64,000 nt of DNA from Methylosinus sp. Sm6 (GTDB taxonomy: Bacteria; Pseudomonadota; Alphaproteobacteria; Rhizobiales; Beijerinckiaceae), in NCBI RefSeq assembly GCF_019802345.1, contig NZ_JAINDZ010000021.1, positions 1-64,000 of the forward strand, read 5' to 3'. Shown one piece after another: positions 8,621 through 17,389 of the stretch. Made by a program: the position numbers and the translations under genes. Each line of letters opens with the position of its first letter. Within the stretch, counting starts at the first letter, position 1. The notes beneath the pieces are model-generated. The model worked only from the letters and a program-made list of their open reading frames with translations. It was not told the origin of the DNA and ran no database searches.

Positions 8621-9925
8621 CTATTCGATCACCGAGCCGTTGAGGGCCAGCACGCCGGCGGCGAGATAGAGAGAGCCGGCGATCAATATGCGCGGCGGGA
8701 CCTCATATGATCCCTGTGCGATGATGGCCAGCGCCTCCTCGACGCTGCCGGCCGCCGCGGCGCGCATGCCCTCGGCGCGGGCGAGGGCGGCGATCTCCTC
8801 GGGCGGCCAGCTCTTGTGCTCGCCCTCGACCGGCACGGCCGCCACCTCGCGGGCGAGGCCGGCGAAATGCTTCAGCAGCGCGCCGACGTCCTTGGTCACC
8901 TGCGCGCCGCAGACGAAGACGAGCGGCCGCGCGGATTTCTCCTCGAACTCCGCCATCGCCTCGGCGAGCACGCGGCCGCCGTCGTCATTATGCCCGCCGT
9001 CGAGCCACACTTCGGAGCCCGGTGGAACCAGTTCGGCCACGCGGCCGCGCGAGAGCAGCTGCAGCCGCGCCGGCCATTCGGCGCGCAGGAGGCCGGCCTC
9101 GATGTGCTCGGCGCCGATGTCGGGCGCGACAGCGCGCAGCGCGGCGATGGCGCCGGCGGCGTTGGCCTGCTGATGCCGTCCCGGCAGGCGCGGCAAAGGC
9201 AGATCGAGCAGGCCCTTCTCGTCCTGAAAGACGAGCCGGCCATTCTCCTCGTGAATCTGAAAGTCCTCGCCGGCGATGAAGACGGGAGCGCCGACGCGCC
9301 GCGCCTCGCGCTCCAGCACATTGCGCGCGGCGTCCTGCTGAAAGCCGATGATCGCCGGAACGCCGCGCTTGAAGATTCCGGCTTTCTCATGGGCGATTTT
9401 CTCGACCGTATCCCCGAGGAACTCGGGATGGTCGTGCGAGACCGAGGTGATGATCGTCGCCTTGGGCGCCTCGATCACATTGGTCGAATCATAGCGGCCG
9501 CCGAGCCCCGTCTCCAGCAGCAGCCAATCGGCCGGCTCCTCGGCGAACAGAGTGAAGGCGGCGACCGTGGTGATCTCGAAGAAGGTGACGGGCTGCGCGC
9601 CATTGGCGCGCTCGCAATCCTCCAGCGCGCGGCGCAGGCGGTCGTCGTCGACCAGCGTTCCGGCGAGGCGGATGCGCTCGTTGAAGCGCAACAGATGCGG
9701 CGATGTGTAGACATGCGCCCGCAGGCCGGCCGACTCCAGAATGGCGCGCAAAAAGGCGAGCGTCGAGCCTTTGCCATTGGTGCCGGCGACATGGATGATC
9801 GGCGGCAGGCGCCGCTCGGGATGGCCCATGGCGGCGAGCAGCCGCTCGGTGCGGCCGAGCGACAGGTCGATCTTCTTAGGGTGCAGATCGAGCAAACGCG
9901 AGAGAATGGCGTCCCGCTGATCCAT
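8621..9925 (-). CDS. folC: Folylpolyglutamate synthase / dihydrofolate synthase
   Basis: 434 residues. It joins glutamate to dihydropteroate and to folates, using ATP. The Mur-ligase-type P-loop IHVAGTNGKGSTLAFL is at about 44-59. YTSPHLLRFNERIR (about 75-88), EITTVAAFTLFAEE and the LLETGLGGRYDSTNVI motif follow, with SVSHDHPEFLGDTVEKIAHEKAGI near 182-205 and the DGGHNDDGG motif in the C-terminal domain. It starts 19 bases after the accD stop and is the last gene of the leftward thi-trpA-accD-folC run. The accD-folC order is normal in this order of bacteria. Confidence 0.95.
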   Translation of the reverse strand: MDQRDAILSRLLDLHPKKIDLSLGRTERLLAAMGHPERRLPPIIHVAGTNGKGSTLAFLRAILESAGLRAHVYTSPHLLRFNERIRLAGTLVDDDRLRRALEDCERANGAQPVTFFEITTVAAFTLFAEEPADWLLLETGLGGRYDSTNVIEAPKATIITSVSHDHPEFLGDTVEKIAHEKAGIFKRGVPAIIGFQQDAARNVLEREARRVGAPVFIAGEDFQIHEENGRLVFQDEKGLLDLPLPRLPGRHQQANAAGAIAALRAVAPDIGAEHIEAGLLRAEWPARLQLLSRGRVAELVPPGSEVWLDGGHNDDGGRVLAEAMAEFEEKSARPLVFVCGAQVTKDVGALLKHFAGLAREVAAVPVEGEHKSWPPEEIAALARAEGMRAAAAGSVEEALAIIAQGSYEVPPRILIAGSLYLAAGVLALNGSVIE

Positions 9926-9944
9926 GATGCGCCTCGACCTCCCG

Positions 9945-10802
9945 TCAGGCCGCGCGTCGCGCCTTGGTCAGCAGCGCGCAGAGCCGCGCGAGCGTGGCGC
10001 GCATCTCGGTGCGCGGCACCACCATGTCGACCATGCCGTGGTCGCGCAGATATTCGGCGCGCTGAAAGCCCTCCGGCAGCTTCTCGCGAATGGTCTGCTC
10101 GATGACGCGCGCGCCGGCGAAGCCGATGATGGCGCCGGGCTCGGCGATGTGAATGTCGCCCAGCATCGCATAAGAGGCGGTGACGCCGCCCGTGGTCGGA
10201 TTGGTGAGCACGACGATATACGGCAGGCGCGCCTCGCGCAGGCGGCGAACCGCAATGGTGGTGCGCGGCATCTGCATCAGCGAGAACATGCCCTCCTGCA
10301 TGCGCGCGCCGCCGGAGGCGGTGAAGATGATGAAAGGCGTGCGCTTCTCCAGCGCGTGAGTCATGCCGGCGATGATCGCCTCGCCCGCCGCCATGCCGAG
10401 CGAGCCGCCCATGAACTCGAAATCCTGCACCGCGACAGTGACCGGCGCGCCCTCGAGCTTGCCATGAGCCAGCGTCACCGCATCGGCGTGGCCGGTCTTC
10501 AGGCGATATTCCTTGATCTTGTCGACATAGCGCTTGATGTCGCGGAACTTCAGCGGATCGGCCGGGACTTCCGGCGTCGGCAGCAGCTCGTGCTCGCCGT
10601 CGTCGAACAGCGTCACCAGCCGCGCCTGCACGGGAATGCGCATGTGGTAGCCCGAGCCCGGCACCACATAGAGATTGTCCTCTATGTCCTTATGGAAGAC
10701 GAGCTGGCCGCTCTCCGGACATTTGACCCAGGCGTTCTCCGGCGCCTCGCGCTTGATGAGCGCCTTGATCTTGGGCGGAACGACGTTTGAATACCAGTTC
10801 AT
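9945..10802 (-). CDS. accD: Acetyl-CoA carboxylase carboxyltransferase beta subunit
   Basis: 285 residues. With AccA it moves the carboxyl group from biotin to acetyl-CoA, the first step of fatty acid synthesis. The crotonase-like core is clear: [21 protein letters not shown] near 148-168, [12 protein letters not shown] near 184-195 and [18 protein letters not shown] near 218-235. The N-terminal zinc finger of the E. coli protein is absent: only one Cys ([15 protein letters not shown]) remains, as I recall for Rhizobiales AccD. Its ATG overlaps the trpA TGA (ATGA), so the two are probably translationally coupled. Confidence 0.95.
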   Translation of the reverse strand: MNWYSNVVPPKIKALIKREAPENAWVKCPESGQLVFHKDIEDNLYVVPGSGYHMRIPVQARLVTLFDDGEHELLPTPEVPADPLKFRDIKRYVDKIKEYRLKTGHADAVTLAHGKLEGAPVTVAVQDFEFMGGSLGMAAGEAIIAGMTHALEKRTPFIIFTASGGARMQEGMFSLMQMPRTTIAVRRLREARLPYIVVLTNPTTGGVTASYAMLGDIHIAEPGAIIGFAGARVIEQTIREKLPEGFQRAEYLRDHGMVDMVVPRTEMRATLARLCALLTKARRAA

Positions 10803-11701
10803 GACCAGAGCCTCGCGATCGCTCCGAAGGTCGCCTTCAACGAGAACGGCGCGTCCGTCTTCGCCGGGCCGTCGGCGACGCGCGCCCCGCGCACGCCGCG
10901 CGCGAGATCGGCGACGAGCGCGGCGACCGCAGCGACCGTCTTGTCGCTCGCGCGCTTCTCGTCGTCGAGCGAGCGGGCGAGCGCATCGACCAGCGCCGAG
11001 CCGACCACGACGCCGTCGGCATATTTGGCGATCGCCGCGGCGTTCTCGGCCGTCTTGACGCCGAAGCCGACCGCGATCGGCAGCGGCGTGTGGCGCTTCA
11101 GCCGCGCGACCGCCTCGGAGACGCCGGCATAATCGACGAGCGCCGCGCCGGTGATCCCGGTGAGAGAGACATAATAGACGAAGCCGCTCGTGTTTTCGAG
11201 CACCTTGGGCAGGCGCGCGTCATCGGTGGTCGGCGTCGCGAGGCGGATGAACTCGAGCCCGGCGGCGCGCGCCGGCAGGCACAGCTCCTGGTCCTCCTCG
11301 GCCGGCAGGTCGACGACGATCAGCCCGTCGACTCCGGCCGCCTTGGCCTCCTCGAGGAATTTTTCCGGGCCGCGCACATAGATCGGATTGTAATAGCCCA
11401 TCAGCACGATCGGCGTCGCATCGTCCTCGGCGCGAAAGCGCTTCACGAGCTCGAGCGTCTTGGCGACCGTCGTCCCCGCATGCAGGGCGCGCAGGCCCGC
11501 CGCCTGGATCGACGGGCCGTCGGCCATCGGATCGGTGAAGGGCATGCCGAGCTCGATCACATCGGCGCCGGCCTTCGGCAGGCTCTTCATGATCTCGAAC
11601 GAGGTCTCGAGGTCCGGATCGCCGGCCATGACGAAGGTCACGAGGGCGGCGCGGCCCTCGGCGCGCAGGGCTTCGAAGCGGGCGTCGATGCGAGTGGTCA
11701 T
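10799..11701 (-). CDS. trpA: Tryptophan synthase alpha subunit (C-terminal module of the ThiE-TrpA frame)
   Basis: 300 residues if started at the ATG 11699-11701, where family similarity begins ([21 protein letters not shown]). It cleaves indole-3-glycerol phosphate to indole and glyceraldehyde phosphate; indole is passed to TrpB. The catalytic Glu and Asp lie in [16 protein letters not shown] (about 47-62), and the phosphate-binding loops IAVGFGVKT and VVVGSALVD are present. No usable ribosome site precedes this ATG and no stop codon separates it from thiE, so it may be made only as part of a fusion. The usual upstream partners trpF and trpB are absent; a thiamine gene is there instead. The stop overlaps accD. 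Confidence 0.9.
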   Translation of the reverse strand: MTTRIDARFEALRAEGRAALVTFVMAGDPDLETSFEIMKSLPKAGADVIELGMPFTDPMADGPSIQAAGLRALHAGTTVAKTLELVKRFRAEDDATPIVLMGYYNPIYVRGPEKFLEEAKAAGVDGLIVVDLPAEEDQELCLPARAAGLEFIRLATPTTDDARLPKVLENTSGFVYYVSLTGITGAALVDYAGVSEAVARLKRHTPLPIAVGFGVKTAENAAAIAKYADGVVVGSALVDALARSLDDEKRASDKTVAAVAALVADLARGVRGARVADGPAKTDAPFSLKATFGAIARLWS

Positions 11702-12382
11702 GGAAGCAGGCGATAGCATAGGGCCGGGCGAAGGGAAATGGTGCGGCATGCCGTCAGGGGAAACGGGCCGGCCGGGCGATCGGCTTCGCGTCGCCGCGAC
11801 CCATTCGCGCGTTCGGGCTTCCGGATCGCCGGCTCGCAAAATATCGGTGACGACGCAGGCGCTGTCGGCGCCGGCGGCGAGAGCGGCGCCGGCGCGCTCG
11901 GGCGTCAGCCCGCCGATGGCGACGAGCGGAATGGAGCCGATGCGGCGCTTCCACTCGCCGATGCGCCCGAGCCCTTGCGGCGCGAACGCCATTCTCTTCA
12001 GCAGCGTCGGATAGATCGGCCCCAGCGCCACATAATCGGGAGACAGCGCGAGCGCGCGCTCGAGCTCGGCCGGATCATGCGTGCTGACGCCGAGCCGAAC
12101 TTTATGCGCGCGAAGGGCGCCGATGTCGGCCGTGTCGAGATCGCTCTGGCCGAGATGGACGAAGTCGCAGGACAGATCGATGGCGAGGCGCCAGTAGTCA
12201 TTGACGACGAGCTGCGCGCCATGCGCCGCGCAGAGATCGCGCGCGCGCGCGATCTGCTCGCGCAATTCGCGCTCCTCGCGGTCCTTCACGCGCAGCTGCA
12301 CGAGGCGCGCGCCTTGCGGCAGCAGGCGCTCCAGCCAGGCGGCGTCATCGACGATGAGATAGAAAGGATCGAGATTGCTCAT
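10799..12382 (-). CDS. thiE: ThiE-TrpA in-frame fusion; thiamine phosphate synthase module at its N-terminus
   Basis: 527 codons without a stop. Residues 1-198 are ThiE, which couples the thiazole and pyrimidine phosphates into thiamine phosphate: [62 protein letters not shown] and [12 protein letters not shown] are the family signatures. Residues 199-227 are a Pro/Ser-rich linker ([20 protein letters not shown]) and residues 228-527 are complete TrpA. I read the joining codons directly from the bases (about 11690-11830) and find no stop. The ThiE ATG overlaps the thiG stop (ATGA). Both modules are TIM barrels. A separate TrpA from an internal start cannot be excluded; a sequencing slip that removed a stop is the main alternative. 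Confidence 0.75.
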   Translation of the reverse strand: MSNLDPFYLIVDDAAWLERLLPQGARLVQLRVKDREERELREQIARARDLCAAHGAQLVVNDYWRLAIDLSCDFVHLGQSDLDTADIGALRAHKVRLGVSTHDPAELERALALSPDYVALGPIYPTLLKRMAFAPQGLGRIGEWKRRIGSIPLVAIGGLTPERAGAALAAGADSACVVTDILRAGDPEARTREWVAATRSRSPGRPVSPDGMPHHFPSPGPMLSPASMTTRIDARFEALRAEGRAALVTFVMAGDPDLETSFEIMKSLPKAGADVIELGMPFTDPMADGPSIQAAGLRALHAGTTVAKTLELVKRFRAEDDATPIVLMGYYNPIYVRGPEKFLEEAKAAGVDGLIVVDLPAEEDQELCLPARAAGLEFIRLATPTTDDARLPKVLENTSGFVYYVSLTGITGAALVDYAGVSEAVARLKRHTPLPIAVGFGVKTAENAAAIAKYADGVVVGSALVDALARSLDDEKRASDKTVAAVAALVADLARGVRGARVADGPAKTDAPFSLKATFGAIARLWS

Positions 12383-13182
12383 GCTCCGAGCCCTTCGTCG
12401 AAGGCGCGGCCGAGCACCGGCGTCGACGGCTCGGCCATGTCGCGCGGCGTCATCAATCCGGCGAGATGCGCCGCGCGGCCGGCCTCTATGGCGAGAGCGA
12501 AGGCGCGGGCCATGCCGATGGGATCGCGTGCGCGGGAGACCGCTGTGTTGAGCAGCGCGGCGTCGAAGCCGAGCTCCATCACGGCCGCCGCCTGCGACGG
12601 CGCGCCGAGGCCGGCGTCGACGATGAGCGGCGTGTCGGGGAAATGCGCGCGCAGCGCGCGCAGGCCGAACAAATTGTTGATCCCGCGGCCCGAGCCGATC
12701 GGCGCCGCCCACGGCATCAGCACGCGGCAGCCGGCGTCGAGCAGCCGCTCGGCGGCGACGAGATCCTCGGTCGTATAGGGAAACACGGCGAAGCCGTCGT
12801 CGGCGAGCGCGCGCGCCGCCTCGACGAGGCCGAACACATCGGGCTGCAGCGTGTCCTCCTCGCCGATGACCTCGAGCTTGATCCAATCGGTCGCAAATAA
12901 TTCGCGCGCCATCTGCGCGGTGGCGATGGCCTCCTTGGCCGTGCGGCAGCCGGCGGTGTTGGGCAGGACGCGCACGCCGAGCTCGCGAATGAGCGACCAG
13001 AAGCTCTCGCCGGCGCGCGAGGCGCCCGCCTCGCGCCGCAGCGACACGGTGACGATCTTCGCGCCCGCGGCGCGGACCGCCTCGGCGAGAATGGCGGGCG
13101 ATGGATAGCGCGCCGTGCCGAGCAGGAAGCGCGAGGACACGGGGACGTCGTAGAGGAGCAGAGGCGTCGTCTCAGTGGTCAA
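12379..13182 (-). CDS. thiG: Thiazole synthase
   Basis: 267 residues from a TTG start (13180-13182). It builds the thiazole phosphate of thiamine from deoxyxylulose phosphate, dehydroglycine and ThiS-thiocarboxylate. The Schiff-base lysine is Lys102 in [28 protein letters not shown] near the start, [14 protein letters not shown], the phosphate site [10 protein letters not shown] and [12 protein letters not shown] are all family motifs. It overlaps thiE by four bases. The start codon is the first one that keeps the whole N-terminus; the preceding ribosome site is weak, which may mean coupling to upstream translation. Confidence 0.95.
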   Translation of the reverse strand: MTTETTPLLLYDVPVSSRFLLGTARYPSPAILAEAVRAAGAKIVTVSLRREAGASRAGESFWSLIRELGVRVLPNTAGCRTAKEAIATAQMARELFATDWIKLEVIGEEDTLQPDVFGLVEAARALADDGFAVFPYTTEDLVAAERLLDAGCRVLMPWAAPIGSGRGINNLFGLRALRAHFPDTPLIVDAGLGAPSQAAAVMELGFDAALLNTAVSRARDPIGMARAFALAIEAGRAAHLAGLMTPRDMAEPSTPVLGRAFDEGLGA

Positions 13183-13333
13183 GGAGCAGCAGCTTTCCGA
13201 GCGCGAGAAGAGTGAGCGCGATGTTGGCCGCGAGCATTCGTTTCACAGTGACGACGTCGCGGTGGAATTGATGGGATGCGCGATCGTCGCACGACGTCGT
13301 TTTCTCGACGAGCTTTCCGCCGGGCGCAATCAT
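13172..13333 (-). CDS. Possible small ORF between thiS and thiG
   Basis: 53 codons from the ATG at 13331-13333, ending inside the first codons of thiG (11-base overlap). The product starts [15 protein letters not shown] and ends with a hydrophobic stretch, [20 protein letters not shown] recognise no family. It fills the only gap in an otherwise tightly packed operon and could couple translation into the TTG-started thiG. It may equally be chance open frame; I keep it at low confidence. Confidence 0.25.
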   Translation of the reverse strand: MIAPGGKLVEKTTSCDDRASHQFHRDVVTVKRMLAANIALTLLALGKLLLLDH

Positions 13334-13339
13334 GGCGCT

Positions 13340-13537
13340 TTATCCACCCTGCCGCGGCGTGACGATCTCCACCGCATCCTCCTCCACGAGCAGAATCTCG
13401 CTCCGGTCCTTGTTGCGCACGAAGCTCTGATTGACGGCCGTCGCGACGGTCTTGTCACCATAGCCCAGCTCCTCGAGCAGCTTCTCGAGCGTCGGCGCCT
13501 CGATCTCGATCGGCTCTCCGTTCACCCTGATCCGCAT
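13340..13537 (-). CDS. thiS: Sulfur carrier protein ThiS
   Basis: 65 residues, ubiquitin-like. It carries sulfur as a C-terminal thiocarboxylate to ThiG. The N-terminal strand MRIRVNGEPIEIEAPTLEKLL, the central VATAVNQSFVRNKDR and the C-terminal Gly-Gly (PRQGG) are diagnostic. A ribosome site (GGAGGTGATGC) precedes the ATG. Its first 83 bases are also read, in another frame, as the tail of ThiO. Confidence 0.95.
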   Translation of the reverse strand: MRIRVNGEPIEIEAPTLEKLLEELGYGDKTVATAVNQSFVRNKDRSEILLVEEDAVEIVTPRQGG

Positions 13538-14528
13538 GCATCACCTCCGGAAAAACATGGCCCTCGAAAAGGAATTGGGCGGCGCGGCGGGCCAGCGCCG
13601 GCGCGAGCAGAAAGCCGTGACGATAGAGCCCGTTTATATAGAGCGCTTCGCCCCGCCGCGAAATGCGCGGCAGATTGTCGGGAAAGGCCGGACGCACATC
13701 CGAGCCGGTCTCGACGATCTCGGCCTCGGCGAACGCCGGATGAATGGCGAAGGCGGAATTGACCAGCTCGACCATGGAGCGCGCGGTGACGCGCGAGCGC
13801 TCCTCATTCTCGATCATGGTCGCGCCGATCATGAAGAGGCCGCCGCCGCGCGGCACGATATAGACCGGATGGCGCGGATGCAGCAGCCGCACCGGGCGCG
13901 ACAATTCGATCTCCTCGCTGCGCAGAACCAGCATCTCGCCCTTGACGCCGCGCAGCTCGCGAAGCGCATCGCGCGCGGCAAAGCCGCGGCAATCGATTGT
14001 CCAGTCGGCGCGGGGGCGCGCCGCCGTCGCCTCGGCGCCGAAGCGCAGCGTCACATTCTCCATTCCGGCGAGGCGGTCATGAAGCGCGCGCAGGGCCGCG
14101 CGCGGCTCGAGATGCGCCTCCTGCGCAAAGAACAGCGCCTGCGAGAAGCGGCCGGCCAGCGCCGGCTCCAGCGCCGCGACGCGCTCCGGGCCCAAGCGCT
14201 CGCAATGCTCGGCGCGCGGGGCGAGATCGATGAGCTCGCCGCGGTCGCGCTCGCGCGCGACGAGCAGCGTGCCGGCGACGGTCGCGACCGCAATGTCGCG
14301 CGTCCAGAAGGCGAGCGCCTCCTCGCCGAGCTTCGCCACCAGCGGCTCGGTCTGCATCGCCTCGCACCAGGGCGCGATCATGCCGCCGGCGTGGTAGGAG
14401 CAGCCGAGCCCCGGCGCGGGCGCGGCGTCGACGATCTCGACCGCGGCGCCGCGCGCAAGGCCGGCGCGGGCGATCTCGAAGGCGGCGCAGAGGCCGGCGA
14501 CGCCGGCGCCGATCACGCGGATCAGCAT
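13455..14528 (-). CDS. thiO: Glycine oxidase ThiO
   Basis: 357 residues. It is an FAD amine oxidase that makes the iminoacetate (dehydroglycine) needed by ThiG. The dinucleotide fold VIGAGVAGLCAAFEIA is at 5-20, AGGMIAPWCEA near 47-57 binds flavin, and GLYRHGFLLAPALA near 310-323 is the C-terminal FAD/substrate motif. The conserved protein should end around residue 330, but this frame has no stop there and runs on through the start of thiS to 13455, adding an Arg/Asp-rich tail. It is the first gene after the TPP riboswitch. Confidence 0.92.
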   Translation of the reverse strand: MLIRVIGAGVAGLCAAFEIARAGLARGAAVEIVDAAPAPGLGCSYHAGGMIAPWCEAMQTEPLVAKLGEEALAFWTRDIAVATVAGTLLVARERDRGELIDLAPRAEHCERLGPERVAALEPALAGRFSQALFFAQEAHLEPRAALRALHDRLAGMENVTLRFGAEATAARPRADWTIDCRGFAARDALRELRGVKGEMLVLRSEEIELSRPVRLLHPRHPVYIVPRGGGLFMIGATMIENEERSRVTARSMVELVNSAFAIHPAFAEAEIVETGSDVRPAFPDNLPRISRRGEALYINGLYRHGFLLAPALARRAAQFLFEGHVFPEVMHADQGERRADRDRGADAREAARGAGLW

Positions 14529-14570
14529 GAGTTGCGCGAGCCTTTCGGCTCGAAAACGGGGCGCATGCGA

Positions 14571-14692
14571 CCTCCCTACGCCAGCGCGAACTGGATCAGG
14601 TTCGAAGGGTCGCCGAGCCGCTTGCGCTCATCGGCCTCTCAGCCTCTGTCGGTCCGCCGAGGGCGGCCGGGCGAGGCTCCCCCGGGCGAGGA
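14571..14692 (-). promoter_or_regulatory. TPP riboswitch (THI element)
   Basis: Read leftward, the RNA contains GGGGGAGCC, then GGCTGAGAGG, then ACCCTTCGAACCTGATCCAG and the closing GCTGGCGTAGGGAGG, which are the conserved blocks of the THI element in the right order. It lies about 45 bases before the thiO start. Thiamine pyrophosphate binding would lower expression of thiO and what follows, and in this operon that could include trpA, accD and folC. Confidence 0.95.
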
Positions 14693-14773
14693 CAGGGTCG
14701 CGCAATGGGAGGCGGGCGTCAAGCGGGGCAGGCGGGCGGGGTAGGGCAATCGGGTGAAGGAACATATCCCTGA

Positions 14774-14817
14774 CCCTCGTCCTGAGGAGCCCGCGCAGCG
14801 GGCGTCTCGAAGGACGG
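14774..14817. repeat. Dispersed hairpin repeat (CTCGTCCTGAGGAGCC family), copy 1
   Basis: CCCTCGTCCTGAGGAGCCCG followed by CGCAGCGGGCGTCTCGAAGG forms a GC hairpin core between CTCGTCC and GGACGG ends. Nearly identical copies lie at 28814-28857 and, inverted, at 28889-28932, and a shorter variant at 50682-50720. It is an intergenic repeat family of unknown role. Confidence 0.75.
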
Positions 14818-14905
14818 CAACGGGAAGAAACCTGAAGATTTCGCCCCACGGCCGGTGATACGCCCCTTCCCGCGGTCACCCGGCTTGCGATCGAGGCGGG
14901 GAACG

Positions 14906-15355
14906 TCAACGCTGCGGCGGCGGCTTCGGCCACAGGCTCGCGCCGGTCGGGCCGACGCCGGTCTCGAGCATCAGCGCCTCGCCGTCCTTGGCCCAGCCGT
15001 AATGCGCGGTTTCGGCGGGGATGACGATCGAATCGCCGGGTCCGAGCGCGCGCAACGAGGCTTCGTCGATATTGCCGCCGACGCCGACATAGAAACGGCC
15101 GGAGATGATGGTCACGACGCGCGTGTCGGGATGGGTGTGCGGCAGCGATCTGGCGCCGGCCGCATATTTGACCGAGAGCGCATAGAGCGCGCCGGGCTGC
15201 GTCGCCGCGCCGCTCACCGGCGCAGCGAAGACGCCCTGGAACAAAGGCACGGGCGCATATTTCAATTCGCTCTGCAGCACGGCGGGCGGCGCGCCCTCGG
15301 CCAGCGCGGGCGCGCCGAGCGTGAGAGAAGGAAGAAGGAAAATCAATCGGCGCAT
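14906..15355 (-). CDS. Secreted cupin-domain protein
   Basis: 149 residues. A signal peptide (residues 1-19, RRLIFLLPSLTLGAPALA) is followed by one cupin fold. Cupin motif 1 is around AGARSLPHTHPDTRVVTIISG (about 68-88, two His that could bind metal) and motif 2 around DSIVIPAETAHYGWAKDG (about 108-125, third His). No specific enzyme activity can be assigned; periplasmic cupins of this type are often annotated only by domain. The start has moderate support. It is probably a single-gene unit. Confidence 0.8.
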   Translation of the reverse strand: MRRLIFLLPSLTLGAPALAEGAPPAVLQSELKYAPVPLFQGVFAAPVSGAATQPGALYALSVKYAAGARSLPHTHPDTRVVTIISGRFYVGVGGNIDEASLRALGPGDSIVIPAETAHYGWAKDGEALMLETGVGPTGASLWPKPPPQR

Positions 15356-15559
15356 GCGCCTCGCCTCGGTGTCGGTGGGGTGACGACGACTGCGTCACAT
15401 GATTGCAAACGCTGCGCTTCTGGCGACGACGGCTTGGCCGACTCTCGACGCCCTCGCGTCAGCGGGGGTCGGATGAGGGCGCCTGCGGTTCTCCTCGAAC
15501 CTGCGCCGCTTCGCCTCGAATTTGTAACGCTTTCTCAGCGAGGGCCCTCATCCGACCCC

Positions 15560-15610
15560 GCCATAGCCCGTCGCTTGCGACGGGCGTCCTGACGGACGCC
15601 CTATGGCGGG
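15560..15610. repeat. Dispersed palindromic repeat, copy 2
   Basis: Same family as bases 20-70: CCATAGCCC...CGCTTGCGACGGGCGT...GCCCTATGGCGG. It lies in the 318-base gene-free stretch 15356-15673, which otherwise holds only the hairpin at 15615-15639 and no ORF I can support. Confidence 0.75.
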
Positions 15611-15614
15611 GCCA

Positions 15615-15639
15615 CCTTCTCCCGCCCTGCGGGAGAAGG
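15615..15639. terminator. Hairpin downstream of the OFA transporter gene
   Basis: CCTTCTCCCGC and its exact complement form an 11-base-pair stem with a three-base loop, 35 bases past the stop of the leftward transporter gene. It lacks a T-run; the terminator role is inferred from place and stability. Confidence 0.5.
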
Positions 15640-15673
15640 ATTGCGCCCCTTTCTTCAACGAACGGGCGCCGCC

Positions 15674-17389
15674 TCAATGAAACAGGACGAAGGTCTTCTG
15701 CAAGGTGATCGACACGCCCCAGGCGAGCGGAATGCCGACCGCGGCCCAGGTTGCGAACAGGATGACCCGTGTCAGGCCGTTGCGCTTTTGCGCATCGACC
15801 TTGCGCGCCTCGGCGGCAGCCAGCTCGGCGACGGCGCCCTCCTCGACGAAATCCTCGAAATCGGCATGCGCCTCCGCCTCCTCCTTCGCGATGGCGGCGG
15901 GGCTGGTCTTCTTCTCGGCCGCGACTTCCGCGTCGGTCATGAAGAAGCGCTCGGCGACGGGCCGCACGGCGAGATCGCAGACGAGGCCGACGACCAGCAG
16001 GCCGGCGAGAATATACATGGTCTGATTATAGACGGCCTCGCGCGCGACGCCGTGGTCGAGCTGATAGTCGCGGATGTAATTGACCAGCACCGGCCCCAGC
16101 ACGCCGGCCGTCGACCAGGCGGTGAGCAGGCGCCCGTGAATGGCGCCCACGTGATGTGTGCCGAAGATGTCGGCGAGATAAGCGGGAATGGTGGCGAAGC
16201 CGCCGCCATACATCGACAGGATGACGCAGAAGAACAGCACGAACAGGATCACGCTGCCGTCGTGCGCCGCCCAGGGCGCGGCCGAATAGAGCAGGAAGCC
16301 GAGCACGAAGAAAATGGCGTAGGTGGTCTTGCGGCCGAGCTTGTCGGAGCCCGTCGCCCAGATGAAGCGGCCGCCGATGTTGCAGAGGCTGAGCAGTCCG
16401 GTGAAGCCGGCGGCGATCGCCGCGATCTTCTTCTTCTGGTCGATGGAAAGGTCGGAGAAGCCGATGTCGAGCCCGATGAGACGCCCGCCGAACACTTCCT
16501 GCAGCATGGGAGAGGCCATGCCCAGCACGCCGATGCCGGCGCTGACATTGAGGCAGAGCACGCCCCACAGCAGCCAGAATTGCGGGGTCTTCCAGGCGAC
16601 GTCGAGATGGACATGGCGGCTCGTCACCATCTTGCCGACGGCGGCCGTGGGCGGCGTCCAGCCATCGGGCGTCCAGCCGTCGCGCGGCACGCGATAGCCG
16701 AGCGCGCCGCCGACCATGAACACGAAATAGATCGCCGCCATGGCGACGAAAGTCTGCCAGACGCCGACCGAGTCGGGCGTCGCGAAATAGCTCATCAGCT
16801 TGTCGGCGAGCGGCGCGCCGATCATCGCGCCGCCGCCGAACCCCATGATGGCCATGCCGGTGGCCATGCCGCGCCGGTCCGGGAACCATTTGATCAGGGT
16901 GGAGACGGGCGAGATGTAGCCCAATCCGAGGCCGATGCCGCCGATGACGCCGGAGCCCAGCCACAGCATCCAGATCTGATGCAGATAGACGCCGGCCGCC
17001 GAGATCAGCAGGCCGCCGCACCAGCACACCGCCGCGGCGAGACCCGCCTTGCGCGGACCCGCCGTTTCCAGCCAATGCCCGAACACCGCCGCCGAGGAGC
17101 CGAGGAACACGAAGAACAGCGTGAAGGTCCAGCCGAGCATGCTGATCTTCCAATCGCAGCTCGTGGCGAAGACGCTGGCGAGAAAGCCCATGTCGGCGGG
17201 GCAGGCCTTGGGCTCGGCGCCGCCCACGGCGCGCGACAGCGGCAGCCAGAACACGCTGAAGCCATAGGCCATGCCGATGCACAGATGAATGGCCAGCGCC
17301 GCCGGCGGAACGAGCCAGCGATTGAATCCGGGCGCGGCAATCGAGCGCTCCCGGCTGAAGAAAGACATGGACGGCGACGCGGCTGACAT
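15674..17389 (-). CDS. OFA family (oxalate/formate antiporter-like) MFS transporter
   Basis: 571 residues from an ATG with GGAGG just upstream (17387-17389). It is a 12-helix major facilitator of the inner membrane. Helix 1 is WLVPPAALAIHLCIGMAYGFSVFW. The loop after helix 4-5 has WFPDRRGMATGMAIMGFGGGA, the OFA/MFS signature, and the second half has NIGGRFIWATGSDKLGRKTTY. The protein is longer than the usual 400-430: there is a large insertion after helix 6 and a 100-residue C-terminal tail with an acidic helix and one more hydrophobic segment (RVILFATWAAVGIPLAWGVS). Substrate is probably a small carboxylate, not known. No oxalate or formate genes are adjacent. Confidence 0.85.
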   Translation of the reverse strand: MSAASPSMSFFSRERSIAAPGFNRWLVPPAALAIHLCIGMAYGFSVFWLPLSRAVGGAEPKACPADMGFLASVFATSCDWKISMLGWTFTLFFVFLGSSAAVFGHWLETAGPRKAGLAAAVCWCGGLLISAAGVYLHQIWMLWLGSGVIGGIGLGLGYISPVSTLIKWFPDRRGMATGMAIMGFGGGAMIGAPLADKLMSYFATPDSVGVWQTFVAMAAIYFVFMVGGALGYRVPRDGWTPDGWTPPTAAVGKMVTSRHVHLDVAWKTPQFWLLWGVLCLNVSAGIGVLGMASPMLQEVFGGRLIGLDIGFSDLSIDQKKKIAAIAAGFTGLLSLCNIGGRFIWATGSDKLGRKTTYAIFFVLGFLLYSAAPWAAHDGSVILFVLFFCVILSMYGGGFATIPAYLADIFGTHHVGAIHGRLLTAWSTAGVLGPVLVNYIRDYQLDHGVAREAVYNQTMYILAGLLVVGLVCDLAVRPVAERFFMTDAEVAAEKKTSPAAIAKEEAEAHADFEDFVEEGAVAELAAAEARKVDAQKRNGLTRVILFATWAAVGIPLAWGVSITLQKTFVLFH

